A stretch of DNA of 64,000 nucleotides, taken from DASSQJ01 sp963773655 (GTDB lineage Bacteria; Actinomycetota; Actinomycetes; Actinomycetales; Dermatophilaceae). The notes beneath the pieces are model-generated. The model had not been told where the DNA came from. It saw nothing but the letters and a program-made list of their open reading frames with translations, and did not search any database. Positions 52,918 through 61,456 of the stretch are shown in pieces; position 1 is the stretch's first letter, and every line of letters starts with the position of its first letter. The stretch is taken from assembly GCA_963773655.1 (NCBI GenBank), contig CAVZBX010000001.1, positions 1,240,001-1,304,000 of the forward strand, read 5' to 3'. Both the position numbers and the translations under genes were made by a program.

Positions 52918-53385
52918 ATGGCCAGAACCGTCGCGACGAACACCCCGGTGGACGAGGACGGTCTCCTCGACTTCGTCCGCCCCCGCCACCAGATGGTCCT
53001 CATCACGACCCGCGCCGACGGGCGCCCGCAGGCGTCACCCGTGACCGGTGGGGTCGACGACTCCGGCCGGATCGTGCTCACCAGCTACCCGGAGCGGGCC
53101 AAGGTGCGCAACGCGCGCCGCGACCCGCGGGTGAGCGTGCTCGTCCTCTCCGACGACTTCGGCGGGGCGTGGGTGCAGGTCGACGGCGAGGCGGAGGTGG
53201 TCGACGCGGTCGACGACGTCGAGCCGTTCGTCGAGTACTTCCGCAACATCTCCGGCGAGCACCCCGACTGGGACGAGTACCGCCGGGCCATGGTCGACCA
53301 GGGGAAGTCGCTGCTGCGGATCACGCCACGGCGCTGGGGCCCGGTGGCCACCGGCGGCTTCCCGGCCCGGCTCGCCGACGGCTGA
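52918..53385 (+). CDS. PPOX-class (F420/flavin-dependent) oxidoreductase
   Basis: A 155-residue split-barrel flavin/F420-binding protein. RHQMVLITTRADGRPQASPVTGGVDDSGRIVLTS is the first half of the barrel and RAKVRNARRDPRVSVLVL the cofactor-contact region typical of the PPOX class F420-dependent family. GEAEVVD follows, and SLLRITPRRWGPV ends the domain. Members reduce small cofactors or detoxify substrates; the true substrate is unknown. The ATG lies five bases after the GerMN stop. Confidence 0.87.
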   Translation: MARTVATNTPVDEDGLLDFVRPRHQMVLITTRADGRPQASPVTGGVDDSGRIVLTSYPERAKVRNARRDPRVSVLVLSDDFGGAWVQVDGEAEVVDAVDDVEPFVEYFRNISGEHPDWDEYRRAMVDQGKSLLRITPRRWGPVATGGFPARLADG

Positions 53386-53397
53386 GTGCGGGCGCAC

Positions 53398-53403
53398 TAG
53401 GGT
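53398..53403 (+). promoter_or_regulatory. -10 box of coaE (leaderless)
   Basis: TAGGGT ends six bases before the coaE ATG at 53410. Confidence 0.55.
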
Positions 53404-53409
53404 CGGGGG

Positions 53410-54600
53410 ATGCTGCGCGTCGGGCTCACGGGGGGCATCGGGTCCGGGAAGTCCACGGTCGCGGCCGAGCTGGCCGCCCTCGGCGCCCGGGTCGTCGACG
53501 CCGACACGGTGGCGCGCGAGGTGGTCGAGCCGGGGACGCCGGCGCTCGCCGCGGTCGTCGAGCGGTTCGGACCGCAGGTGCTCACCGCCGACGGCGCCCT
53601 CGACCGCCCGGCGCTCGGCAGGCTGGTCTTCGGCGACCCGGCGGCGCTGCGCGACCTCGAGGCGATCACGCACCCCGCCATCTGGCGGCGGACCGCCGAG
53701 CTCGTCGCAGCCGTCCCGGCCGACGCGGTCGTCGTCCACGACATGCCGCTGCTCGTCGAGAAGGGGATGACGGGGGAGTACCACCTCGTCATCGTCGTGG
53801 CCGCCTCCGAGGAGGTCCGCCTGCGACGGCTCGTCGACCGGCGCGGCATGGCCGAGCCGGACGCCCGGGCCCGGATCGGCGCCCAGGCCGACGACGCCGC
53901 CCGACGGGCCGCCGCCGACGTGTGGCTGCTCAACGAGGGACCCCTCGACGCGGTCGGGATGGCGGTCCGGCGGTTGTGGCACACGCGGGTCGAGCCGTTC
54001 GAGGACCACCTGCGGCACGCGGTCCGCAGCCGGCTCACGTCGCCCGTGCTGTCGCCCCCGGACCCGGCGTGGCCGGCCCAGGCGGCCCGGCTGCTCGCGC
54101 GGGTGCGCCACGCGGTGGGCGACCTCGCCGTCACCCTCGACCACGTGGGGTCGACGGCGGTGCCGGGCCTGTCCGCCAAGGACGTCATCGACCTCCAGGT
54201 CGGCGTCCGCTCGCTCGACGACGCCGACACCCGGGCCTTCGTCGACGGGATGCGCGCCATGGGGTTCCCGCGGGTGGAGGCGCTCCGGCTGGACCGCGGC
54301 CGGGACGGCACCGCGTGGGAGAAGCGCTTCCACGGCTCGTGCGACCCCGCGCGGGTGGCGCACGTGCACGTGCGGGAGGTCGGCACACCGGGCTGGGAGT
54401 TCGCCCTGCTCTTCCGCGACTGGCTGCGGGCGGAGGCTCCCGAGCGGGACGGATATGCGCAGATGAAGACCGCGCTGGCGGCCCGGATGGCCACGACGGA
54501 CGAGTACGCCGAGGCCAAGGAGCCGTGGTTCGACCGGGCGTGGGAGCGCAGCCGGGCGTGGGCCGCGGGCAGCGGCTGGGGGCCGCCGACGGGAGGGTGA
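53410..54600 (+). CDS. coaE: Dephospho-CoA kinase fused to a GrpB (UPF0157) domain
   Basis: The N-terminal kinase (about residues 1-200) phosphorylates dephospho-CoA, the last step of coenzyme A synthesis. It has the P-loop GLTGGIGSGKST (5-16), VVDADTVAREVVEPG, HPAIWRRT and the lid-like LRRLVDRRGM. Residues from about 210 form a GrpB domain of the nucleotidyltransferase fold (VTLDHVGSTAVPGLSAKDVIDLQV, HVHVREVGTPGWEFALLFRDWLR). This fusion is known from mycobacterial and other actinobacterial CoaE, where the second domain assists folding. The start ATG lies six bases after a TAGGGT box. Confidence 0.95.
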   Translation: MLRVGLTGGIGSGKSTVAAELAALGARVVDADTVAREVVEPGTPALAAVVERFGPQVLTADGALDRPALGRLVFGDPAALRDLEAITHPAIWRRTAELVAAVPADAVVVHDMPLLVEKGMTGEYHLVIVVAASEEVRLRRLVDRRGMAEPDARARIGAQADDAARRAAADVWLLNEGPLDAVGMAVRRLWHTRVEPFEDHLRHAVRSRLTSPVLSPPDPAWPAQAARLLARVRHAVGDLAVTLDHVGSTAVPGLSAKDVIDLQVGVRSLDDADTRAFVDGMRAMGFPRVEALRLDRGRDGTAWEKRFHGSCDPARVAHVHVREVGTPGWEFALLFRDWLRAEAPERDGYAQMKTALAARMATTDEYAEAKEPWFDRAWERSRAWAAGSGWGPPTGG

Positions 54601-54643
54601 CCCGCGCCCGCTGCCCGGCACGGCCGGTGTCGGTGGGGCGGCA

Positions 54644-54649
54644 TACCGT
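54644..54649 (+). promoter_or_regulatory. -10 box of uvrB (leaderless)
   Basis: TACCGT ends six bases before the uvrB ATG at 54656. GGAG at 54651-54654 is too close to the ATG to serve as a Shine-Dalgarno sequence. Confidence 0.5.
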
Positions 54650-54655
54650 AGGAGC

Positions 54656-56767
54656 ATGCGCCCGACCACCGACCTCAAGCGCTCCGTCGCCCCGATCGAG
54701 GTCGTCTCCGAGTTCCAGCCCGCCGGTGACCAGCCGAAGGCCATCGCCGAGCTGGCCCACCGGATCAGGGCGGGGGACCAGGACGTCGTGCTGCTCGGGG
54801 CCACCGGCACCGGCAAGTCCGCCACCACGGCATGGCTCGTCGAGCAGGTGCAGCGCCCCACGCTCGTCATGGCGCCGAACAAGACCCTCGCCGCCCAGCT
54901 CGCCAACGAGTTCCGCGAGCTGCTCCCCAACAACGCCGTCGAGTACTTCGTCAGCTACTACGACTACTACCAGCCCGAGGCCTACGTCCCCCAGACCGAC
55001 ACCTACATCGAGAAGGACTCCTCGATCAACGACGAGGTGGAGCGGCTGCGGCACAGCGCCACCAACAGCCTGCTCACCCGCCGCGACGTCGTCGTCGTCG
55101 CGTCGGTCTCGTGCATCTACGGCCTCGGCACGCCCCAGGAGTACGTCGACCGGATGGTGCCGCTCCGCGTGGGCGACGAGGTCAACCGCGACGACCTGCT
55201 GCGCCGGTTCGTCCACATGCAGTACACCCGCAACGACCTCGCCTTCACCCGCGGCACGTTCCGCGTCCGCGGCGACACCGTCGAGATCATCCCGGTGTAC
55301 GAGGAGCTCGCGGTGCGCATCGAGTTCTTCGGCGACGAGGTGGAGCGGCTCTACACCCTGCACCCGGTCACCGGCGAGGTGGTCCGCGAGGAGGACGAGA
55401 TGTACGTCTTCCCCGCCTCGCACTACGTGGCCGGGCCGGTCCGGATGGAGCGCGCCATCGCCGGCATCGAGAAGGAGCTCGAGGCCCAGCTGGCCACCTT
55501 CGAGCGCCAGGGCAAGCTGCTGGAGGCGCAGCGGCTGCGGATGCGCACCACCTACGACATCGAGATGATGCGCCAGGTCGGGTCCTGCTCGGGCATCGAG
55601 AACTACTCGATGCACATCGACGGCCGCTCGCCCGGCTCGGCCCCGAACTGCCTGCTCGACTACTTCCCCGAGGACTTCCTCCTCGTCATCGACGAGTCGC
55701 ACGTCACGGTGCCGCAGATCGGGGCCATGTACGAGGGCGACATGTCCCGCAAGCGCACCCTCGTCGAGCACGGCTTCCGGCTGCCGTCGGCGATGGACAA
55801 CCGGCCGCTGAAGTGGGAGGAGTTCCTCGAGCGGATCGGCCAGACGGTCTACCTCTCGGCCACGCCGGGGCCGTACGAGCTCGCCAAGGCCGACGGGGTC
55901 GTCGAGCAGATCATCCGGCCGACCGGCCTGGTCGACCCCCAGGTCGTGCTCAAGCCCACCAAGGGCCAGATCGACGACCTCCTCCACGAGGTCGGGGTGC
56001 GGGCCGAGCGGGGGGAGCGGGTGCTGGTCACCACGTTGACGAAGAAGATGGCCGAGGACCTCACCGACTACCTCCTCGACAAGGGGGTGCGCGTCCGGTA
56101 CCTCCACTCCGACATCGACACCCTGCGCCGCGTCGAGCTGCTCCGCGAGCTGCGGCTCGGCGAGTACGACGTGCTCGTCGGCATCAACCTCCTGCGCGAG
56201 GGCCTCGACCTGCCCGAGGTCTCCCTGGTGTCCATCCTCGACGCCGACAAGGAGGGCTTCCTGCGCAGCTCCCGCTCGCTGATCCAGACGATCGGCCGCG
56301 CCGCGCGCAACGTCTCCGGCCAGGTGCACATGTACGCCGACAAGGTGACGCCGTCGATGGCCGAGGCCGTCGACGAGACCCAGCGTCGCCGTGACAAGCA
56401 GCTGGCGTACAACCGTGAGCACGGCATCGACCCGCAGCCGCTGCGCAAGCGGATCGCCGACATCACCGACATGCTCCAGCGGGAGGACGCCGACACCGAG
56501 GAGCTCCTCGGCTCCGGTCGGGCGCGCTCGCGCGGCAAGTCCGACGGCGGGCGCGGCGGTCGGGGGGCCGTGGCCGCCGACGTCGCCCTCGGGTCCCGGC
56601 GCGCCGAGTCGGTGCCGGCGAGCGAGCTCGCGAACCTCATCCAGGAGCTCACCAACCAGATGCACCAGGCGGCCGGCGACCTGCACTTCGAGCTCGCCGC
56701 CCGGCTCCGCGACGAGATCGGCGACCTCAAGAAGGAGCTCCGGCAGATGAGCGAGGCGACGAGGTGA
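54656..56767 (+). CDS. uvrB: Excinuclease ABC subunit B
   Basis: UvrB verifies DNA damage and loads UvrC in nucleotide excision repair. The 703-residue protein has Walker A LGATGTGKSATTAWL near residue 50, the beta-hairpin YYDYYQPEAYVPQTDTYIEK, helicase motif II VIDESHVTVPQ, motif V/VI GLDLPEVSLVSILDADKEGFLRS and QTIGRAARNV. A spacer with GRARSRGKSDGGRGG leads to the UVR motif at the C-terminus (LIQELTNQMHQAAGDLHFELAARLRDEI), which binds UvrC. The stop overlaps the GTG of the next gene. Confidence 0.97.
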   Translation: MRPTTDLKRSVAPIEVVSEFQPAGDQPKAIAELAHRIRAGDQDVVLLGATGTGKSATTAWLVEQVQRPTLVMAPNKTLAAQLANEFRELLPNNAVEYFVSYYDYYQPEAYVPQTDTYIEKDSSINDEVERLRHSATNSLLTRRDVVVVASVSCIYGLGTPQEYVDRMVPLRVGDEVNRDDLLRRFVHMQYTRNDLAFTRGTFRVRGDTVEIIPVYEELAVRIEFFGDEVERLYTLHPVTGEVVREEDEMYVFPASHYVAGPVRMERAIAGIEKELEAQLATFERQGKLLEAQRLRMRTTYDIEMMRQVGSCSGIENYSMHIDGRSPGSAPNCLLDYFPEDFLLVIDESHVTVPQIGAMYEGDMSRKRTLVEHGFRLPSAMDNRPLKWEEFLERIGQTVYLSATPGPYELAKADGVVEQIIRPTGLVDPQVVLKPTKGQIDDLLHEVGVRAERGERVLVTTLTKKMAEDLTDYLLDKGVRVRYLHSDIDTLRRVELLRELRLGEYDVLVGINLLREGLDLPEVSLVSILDADKEGFLRSSRSLIQTIGRAARNVSGQVHMYADKVTPSMAEAVDETQRRRDKQLAYNREHGIDPQPLRKRIADITDMLQREDADTEELLGSGRARSRGKSDGGRGGRGAVAADVALGSRRAESVPASELANLIQELTNQMHQAAGDLHFELAARLRDEIGDLKKELRQMSEATR

Positions 56768-57120
56768 GCCCCGGCCCACCGGAGTCCGGGCTGGCCGGGC
56801 GGCTGGCTGCGCATGCGCTGGCCAAGCCCGGGGCGTGGGCCGACCAGCCGTGGGAGGGTGACCACGTCGCCAAGGTGGCCGACAGGATCTTCGCCTTCCT
56901 CGGCGAGAGCTCGCTCGGGGTCAAGTGCGGCACCCGCGCGGAGGCCGACGAGTGGCTCCAGGAGTACCCCGACGACGTGCGGGTCATGCCCTACATCGGC
57001 CGGAGCGGGTGGAACACCCTGACGGTGGGTGGCGCCATTCCCGAGGGCGTGCTCGTGGAGGCGCTCGACGGCTCCTACGAGCTCGTCGTCGCGAAGCTCC
57101 CGAGGAGCCGCCGGCCCTGA
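56764..57120 (+). CDS. MmcQ/YjbR-like small protein
   Basis: A 118-residue protein with the YjbR/DUF419 fold (cyclophilin-like DNA-binding). LAKPGAWADQPWEGDHVAKVADRIFAFLG, VKCGTRAEADEWLQEYPDDVRVMPYIGRSGWNTLTV and EALDGSYELVVAKLPR follow the family pattern. The biochemical role is not known. GTG overlaps the uvrB stop (GTGA), so it is translated with uvrB. Confidence 0.82.
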   Translation: MSPGPPESGLAGRLAAHALAKPGAWADQPWEGDHVAKVADRIFAFLGESSLGVKCGTRAEADEWLQEYPDDVRVMPYIGRSGWNTLTVGGAIPEGVLVEALDGSYELVVAKLPRSRRP

Positions 57121-57145
57121 CGAGCCGGCGCCCGCGTGGTCGCCG

Positions 57146-57820
57146 CTACCCCGCGGCGCTCATCCGTACCTCGTGGACGTTCCAGGTCGGCAGCAGCCCG
57201 GCGAGGCGCCGGTCGCCGTGCACCTCGATCCGTCCCGAGCGCAGGGCGCGAGCCCACGGCAGCGCCCCCCGGTGCCAGTCGACGAAGGCCGCGGACTCCG
57301 CCCGCACGTGGAGGGCCGGCTGGTCGCCGGGGTCGGAGTAGCAGACCTCTGCGTCGCCGTGCTCGACGAGCAGCCAGAACCGCTGGTTGCCCCGCGGCTG
57401 GTCGGGGAAGACGAACGCGACGACGAGCCGCTCCCGGGGCAGCGCGGAGCGGTCGAGCTGCACCCGGCACCAGGCCCACAGGGCGAAGCCGGGATCGGTG
57501 TGCTGGGGACCCACCTCGACCCAGCGCTCACCCCAGGTCGCGAGGGCGTCGATCACCGACGCCAGGTCCCGCCCAGCCTCGGTGAGCCGGTAGCGGTGCC
57601 CGCGACCGGCGGTCTTGGTCTCGGTCGTCAGCAGGCCGCTGCGCTCGAGCTCGGCCAGGCGGGTGACGAGGACCGACCGGGACATCTGCGGCACGCCACG
57701 CGCGATCGCGGTGAAGGTGTCCGCCCCGAACATCAGGTTCCGGATGACGAGGGGCGTCCACCGCTCGGCGAGCACCTCGGAGGCCCTCGCGACCGGGCAG
57801 TACTGGCCGTAGCTGCGCAC
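57146..57820 (-). CDS. HxlR-family transcriptional regulator
   Basis: A winged-helix regulator of about 224 residues. The N-terminus YGQYCPVARASEVLAERWTPLVIRNL carries the conserved Cys of HxlR proteins. The recognition helix region is QMSRSVLVTRLAELERSGLL and the wing is GRGHRYRLTEAGRDL. The C-terminal half (about 110 residues, from WVEVGPQHTDPGFALWAWC) is an added ligand-binding-like domain found in longer members. GTG 57820 gives the usual N-terminus. It is divergent from a methyltransferase gene. TTCGAA at 57858-57863 lies between the two starts and could be part of an operator. Confidence 0.87.
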   Translation of the reverse strand: MRSYGQYCPVARASEVLAERWTPLVIRNLMFGADTFTAIARGVPQMSRSVLVTRLAELERSGLLTTETKTAGRGHRYRLTEAGRDLASVIDALATWGERWVEVGPQHTDPGFALWAWCRVQLDRSALPRERLVVAFVFPDQPRGNQRFWLLVEHGDAEVCYSDPGDQPALHVRAESAAFVDWHRGALPWARALRSGRIEVHGDRRLAGLLPTWNVHEVRMSAAG

Positions 57821-57906
57821 CCTCGCATGGTCCCCCCGCACGCAGCACGGTGTCGAGTTCGAAAACCGGACTTCCCGCGGCCACGGCACCGGACCACGCT
57901 CGCCCC

Positions 57907-58701
57907 ATGGACGACGCGAGCGCGGGACAGCTCTCCGCCGAGGCTGCGGAGCTCTACGACCGGTTCTTCGTGCCGGCGCTGTTCGGGCAGTGGCCGTCAC
58001 GGCTGCTCGACCTCGCCCGGGTGGCCCCGGGTGACGACGTGCTCGACGTCGGGTGCGGCACGGGCGTGCTGGCCCGTGCGGCGGTGGACCGGGTGGGGCC
58101 CTCGGGGACCGTCCGGGGCGTCGACGTGAACGCGGGCATGCTCGCCGTGGCGGCCCGCCGAGAACCGCGGGTGGCGTGGCTGCACGCGGCGGCGGAGGCC
58201 CTGCCCGTCGAGGATGCCGCGGTCGACGCCGTGGTCTGCCAGTTCGCCGCCATGTTCTTCGCCGACCGTGACGCAGCCCTCGCCGAGATGGCGCGGGTGG
58301 CGCGTCCCGGAGGGCACGTGTGCGTGGCCACCTGGGCCGGGCTGTCGGAGACCCCCGGCTACGCCGACATGGTGGCGCTCGTCCGCGAGGTGGTCGGCGA
58401 CGAGGCGGGGTCGGCACTCGAGGCGCCCTTCGTCCTGGGCCGGCCCGAGGAGCTCGCGGGCCTCGTGGCGCCGGTGCTGGGGGGCGTCGACGTCCGACGG
58501 CTGGACGGCGAGGCCCGGTTCCCGTCGCTCGATGCCTGGGTCGACACCGACGTCCACGCCTGGACGCTGCGCGACCTCGTCGACGACGCCGCGCTGGCCG
58601 CGCTGCACGCCGCGGCGCGCACGCGCCTGGCTCGGTTCTGCGACGCCGCGGGGCGGGTCCGCTTCGCGGCGCCGGCCCTGGTGGCCGTCGCCCGCGTCTG
58701 A
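57907..58701 (+). CDS. Class I SAM-dependent methyltransferase
   Basis: A 264-residue Methyltransf_11/UbiE-like protein. Motif I is VLDVGCGTGVLARAAVDRVG, then RGVDVNAGMLAVAARR, LPVEDAAVDAVVCQFAAMFF is motif II, and RVARPGGHVCVATWAG is motif III. The substrate is unknown. ATG 57907 is used rather than an earlier in-frame start at 57850, which would add residues in the divergent promoter region. It may be controlled by the adjacent HxlR regulator. Confidence 0.84.
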   Translation: MDDASAGQLSAEAAELYDRFFVPALFGQWPSRLLDLARVAPGDDVLDVGCGTGVLARAAVDRVGPSGTVRGVDVNAGMLAVAARREPRVAWLHAAAEALPVEDAAVDAVVCQFAAMFFADRDAALAEMARVARPGGHVCVATWAGLSETPGYADMVALVREVVGDEAGSALEAPFVLGRPEELAGLVAPVLGGVDVRRLDGEARFPSLDAWVDTDVHAWTLRDLVDDAALAALHAAARTRLARFCDAAGRVRFAAPALVAVARV

Positions 58702-58734
58702 GCACCGGTACGCCGGCGGGTCCGCCCCAGCGGG

Positions 58735-61389
58735 TCAGCCGGTGTTCTGCAGGCCCGCGGCGAGCCCGTTGATCGTGAGGAGCAGCGGCCGGTGCCACTC
58801 GGAGGGCTCGCCGTCTGCGGCGCGGGTCTCGCTGAGGCCGCGCAGCAGCAGGTGGCTGAGCATGGTGACGAAGGGACGGCGCAGCCCCACCGCCGTGTGG
58901 AGGTGGGGCTTGCGGACGAGCATCTCGTCCTGCTCGAGCAGCTCGAGGACGAGGCGGCGGGTCAGGGCGAGCTCGGCGAGGACCCGCTCGGCCAGGTCGG
59001 GGCGCGCGCCGAGGGCGAGGAAGCGCTCGGCCAGGTCGTCGTCCGTCTTGGCCAGGCTCATCTCCGCGACGTCGACGAGGGCGGCGAACACCGGCCAGTC
59101 CCGGTAGGCCCGCCGAGCCTGGTCGAGGTCGGCGAGCGCGGCGAGCCCGCTGCCGAGCCCGTACCAGCCGGGCAGGTTCACCCTGGTCATCGACCAGGCG
59201 AAGACCCACGGGATGGCGCGGAGGTCCTCCAGGCTGCGGCCGGAGTCGCTGCCGCTGCGCCGGGTGGGACGGGAGCCGAGCCGCAGGTCGGCGAGGAGGT
59301 CGAGCGGGCTCGACAGCGCGAAGAAGTCGGCGAAGCCGGGCTCCTCGACGAGCCGGCGGAAGGCCCGGCGGCTCGCCTCGTCGATCGTCGCGCCGAGGCC
59401 GGCGTAGCGCTCGAGCGCGGCGTCGCGGCTCGCGGCGTGGGCCGGGAGGTCGGTGAGCAGGACGGCCGACGCCACCCGCTCCAGGTGCTGCCCGGCGATC
59501 CGCACGTCGGCGTACCGGGCGAAGATCACCTCGCCCTGCTCGGTGACCTTGAACCGGCCGTCGACCGACCCCGTCGGCTGCGCGGCGATCGCCCGGTGCA
59601 GCGGACCGCCACCGCGGCCGAGCGAGCCACCGCGACCGTGGAACAGGGTGAGCTCGACGGCGTGCCGGTGCGCCCACTCGACGAGCGCCGACTGCGCGCG
59701 GTTCAGGGCCAGGGTGGCCGACGTCGGCCCGACGTCCTTGGCGGAGTCGGAGTAGCCGAGCATCACCTCGACCCGGCGGTCGACGGAGTCGAGCCACCGG
59801 GAGGTCGAGCGCAGGGTCAGCCACTCCTCGAGGGTGGCGCGGGACGCGTCGAGGTCGGCGCCGGTCTCGAAGAGGGGCACCACGTCGAGCGCGAGCGGGC
59901 GGTCACCGACGGCCAGCCGTGCCAGTGCGCGGACGGCGACGAGGTGGGCGGCGCTCTGGGAGAAGGACACGATGTACCGGCCGCACGAGCGACGGCCCCA
60001 GCGCTGCTGGAGCCAGGCCATCACGCGGACGGTGTCGAGGACCTCCCGGGTGGCGTCGCCCGGGGTGCCCGCGAGCTCGGGCCAGCCGTCCACGGCGAGC
60101 CGGTCCAGCACGTAGGCGTCGCCGGCGGCGGCCTCGGGGTCGGCCGGGCGGTGTTCCGGCGGCAGCAACGCCAGCAGCTCGGCCAGGGCGCGGTGGTGCA
60201 CCTTGCTGTGCTGGCGCACCTCGAGCTCGGCGAGGTGGAAGCCGAAGGTCTCCAGCATCCAGATGAGGTCCTGCAGCTCACCGTGGGCGGTGCGAGCATC
60301 CCCGGCGGCCACGAGGGAGTCCTGGACCAGCCGCAGGTCCTCGAGGGCCTCGTCGGGAGAGGAGTACGCCATCCCTGCCTGCTCCCTGCGGGTCGCCGCC
60401 AACCGGGCGGCGACGAGCAGCAGCTTCTGCCGGTGCGGCTCGTTGGGGGAGTCCTTCATGATCTCGGCGCACACCTGCGGCTGGGCCGCGGCGTCGTTGG
60501 CGAGGGCGTCGCGCAACGCGGCGGACGGCGGCGTGGACTCCTCGTCGGCGGTGATCATCCGGGCGACCCGGTCGACGGCGTCGTGGAGGATGCTCAGGGC
60601 CTGGTCGGCGTGCATCCGCACCGTCTCGCGGGTGACCTCGGCGGTGACGAACGGGTTGCCGTCGCGGTCGCCGCCCACCCAGGACCCGAACCGGACGATC
60701 GGCGGCAGCGGCTCCAGCTCGGGGTGCTCGTCCTCGCCGAAGGCCGCCTCCACCGCGCGCTGGAAGCGGGGCACGGCGTGGATCAGCGACTGCTGGAACA
60801 CGGTGAGCACGGTCTTGACCTCGTCGGCGGGGGTGGGCCGGGTGATCCGCAGCGTCGAGGTGCGCTGGAGGATGTCGATGTCCTCGAGCATCAGCCGGCG
60901 CGCCCGGGCCCGCTCCGACGGGCCGGAGTCCTCGTCGTCGTGGGCGTCGAGGTGCTCGGCGATCCGGCGCAGCGCCGAGGCGACGGCGCGCCGCCTGGCC
61001 TCGGTGGGGTGTGCGGTGAGCACCGGGTGGATGCGCATCCGCGCCATCCGCTCCCGGGCGTCCGGCCCGGCGAGCGCGACCGCCGGCCCGATGTCACCGG
61101 TCTCCGCGCCACCGCTGAACTCGCCGTCCTCCCGCCGCAGCGACCGGGCACGGTGCCGTTCGTCGGCGAGGTTGGTCAGGTGCAGGTGCACGGTGAGGAG
61201 GCGGGCGATCCGGGCGGTGGTGTCCGGGTCGAGACCCGCGACCAGCTCCTCGGGAGTGCCGGGACGCCGGCCGCGGCAGCGCCCCTCGAGCTCGTCGGTG
61301 ATCTCCAGCAGGTCCGCCCGCCCGGACTCCTCCACCACCTGCCGGTGCAGGCCCGTCAGCAGGGACAGGTCGTCGAGCATGCTCGCCAT
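58735..61389 (-). CDS. ppc: Phosphoenolpyruvate carboxylase
   Basis: Adds bicarbonate to phosphoenolpyruvate to make oxaloacetate, refilling the TCA cycle. The 884-residue protein shows HPVLTAHPTEARRRAV with the catalytic His, FGSWVGGDRDGNPFVTAEVT, EVMLGYSDSAKDVG and FHGRGGSLGRGGGP with the second catalytic His. The C-terminus ends in TINGLAAGLQNTG, the usual -NTG end. ATG 61389 is seven bases after TAGGCT on the minus strand; ATG 61380 is a close alternative. It is divergent from terC. Confidence 0.97.
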   Translation of the reverse strand: MASMLDDLSLLTGLHRQVVEESGRADLLEITDELEGRCRGRRPGTPEELVAGLDPDTTARIARLLTVHLHLTNLADERHRARSLRREDGEFSGGAETGDIGPAVALAGPDARERMARMRIHPVLTAHPTEARRRAVASALRRIAEHLDAHDDEDSGPSERARARRLMLEDIDILQRTSTLRITRPTPADEVKTVLTVFQQSLIHAVPRFQRAVEAAFGEDEHPELEPLPPIVRFGSWVGGDRDGNPFVTAEVTRETVRMHADQALSILHDAVDRVARMITADEESTPPSAALRDALANDAAAQPQVCAEIMKDSPNEPHRQKLLLVAARLAATRREQAGMAYSSPDEALEDLRLVQDSLVAAGDARTAHGELQDLIWMLETFGFHLAELEVRQHSKVHHRALAELLALLPPEHRPADPEAAAGDAYVLDRLAVDGWPELAGTPGDATREVLDTVRVMAWLQQRWGRRSCGRYIVSFSQSAAHLVAVRALARLAVGDRPLALDVVPLFETGADLDASRATLEEWLTLRSTSRWLDSVDRRVEVMLGYSDSAKDVGPTSATLALNRAQSALVEWAHRHAVELTLFHGRGGSLGRGGGPLHRAIAAQPTGSVDGRFKVTEQGEVIFARYADVRIAGQHLERVASAVLLTDLPAHAASRDAALERYAGLGATIDEASRRAFRRLVEEPGFADFFALSSPLDLLADLRLGSRPTRRSGSDSGRSLEDLRAIPWVFAWSMTRVNLPGWYGLGSGLAALADLDQARRAYRDWPVFAALVDVAEMSLAKTDDDLAERFLALGARPDLAERVLAELALTRRLVLELLEQDEMLVRKPHLHTAVGLRRPFVTMLSHLLLRGLSETRAADGEPSEWHRPLLLTINGLAAGLQNTG

Positions 61390-61396
61390 GCGGGCC

Positions 61397-61402
61397 AGCC
61401 TA
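61397..61402 (-). promoter_or_regulatory. -10 box of ppc (leaderless)
   Basis: TAGGCT on the minus strand ends seven bases before the ATG at 61389. Confidence 0.55.
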
Positions 61403-61444
61403 GGTCGGCGGAGACGCGGGGCGGGGACGGTGCCCACCCGTCGG

Positions 61445-61450
61445 TAGACT
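61445..61450 (+). promoter_or_regulatory. -10 box of terC (leaderless)
   Basis: TAGACT ends six bases before the GTG at 61457. With so short a leader, the manganese riboswitch found before some TerC/Alx genes cannot be present here. Confidence 0.55.
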
Positions 61451-61456
61451 CGCGCG

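Noticed and set aside
54185..56779. Long minus-strand frame under coaE and uvrB
   Set aside because: It is low-complexity sequence created by GC-rich codons of uvrB; uvrB itself has all its motifs.
61390..61456. A yybP-ykoY type manganese riboswitch before terC
   Set aside because: The leader is too short; the -10 box lies six bases before the start codon.
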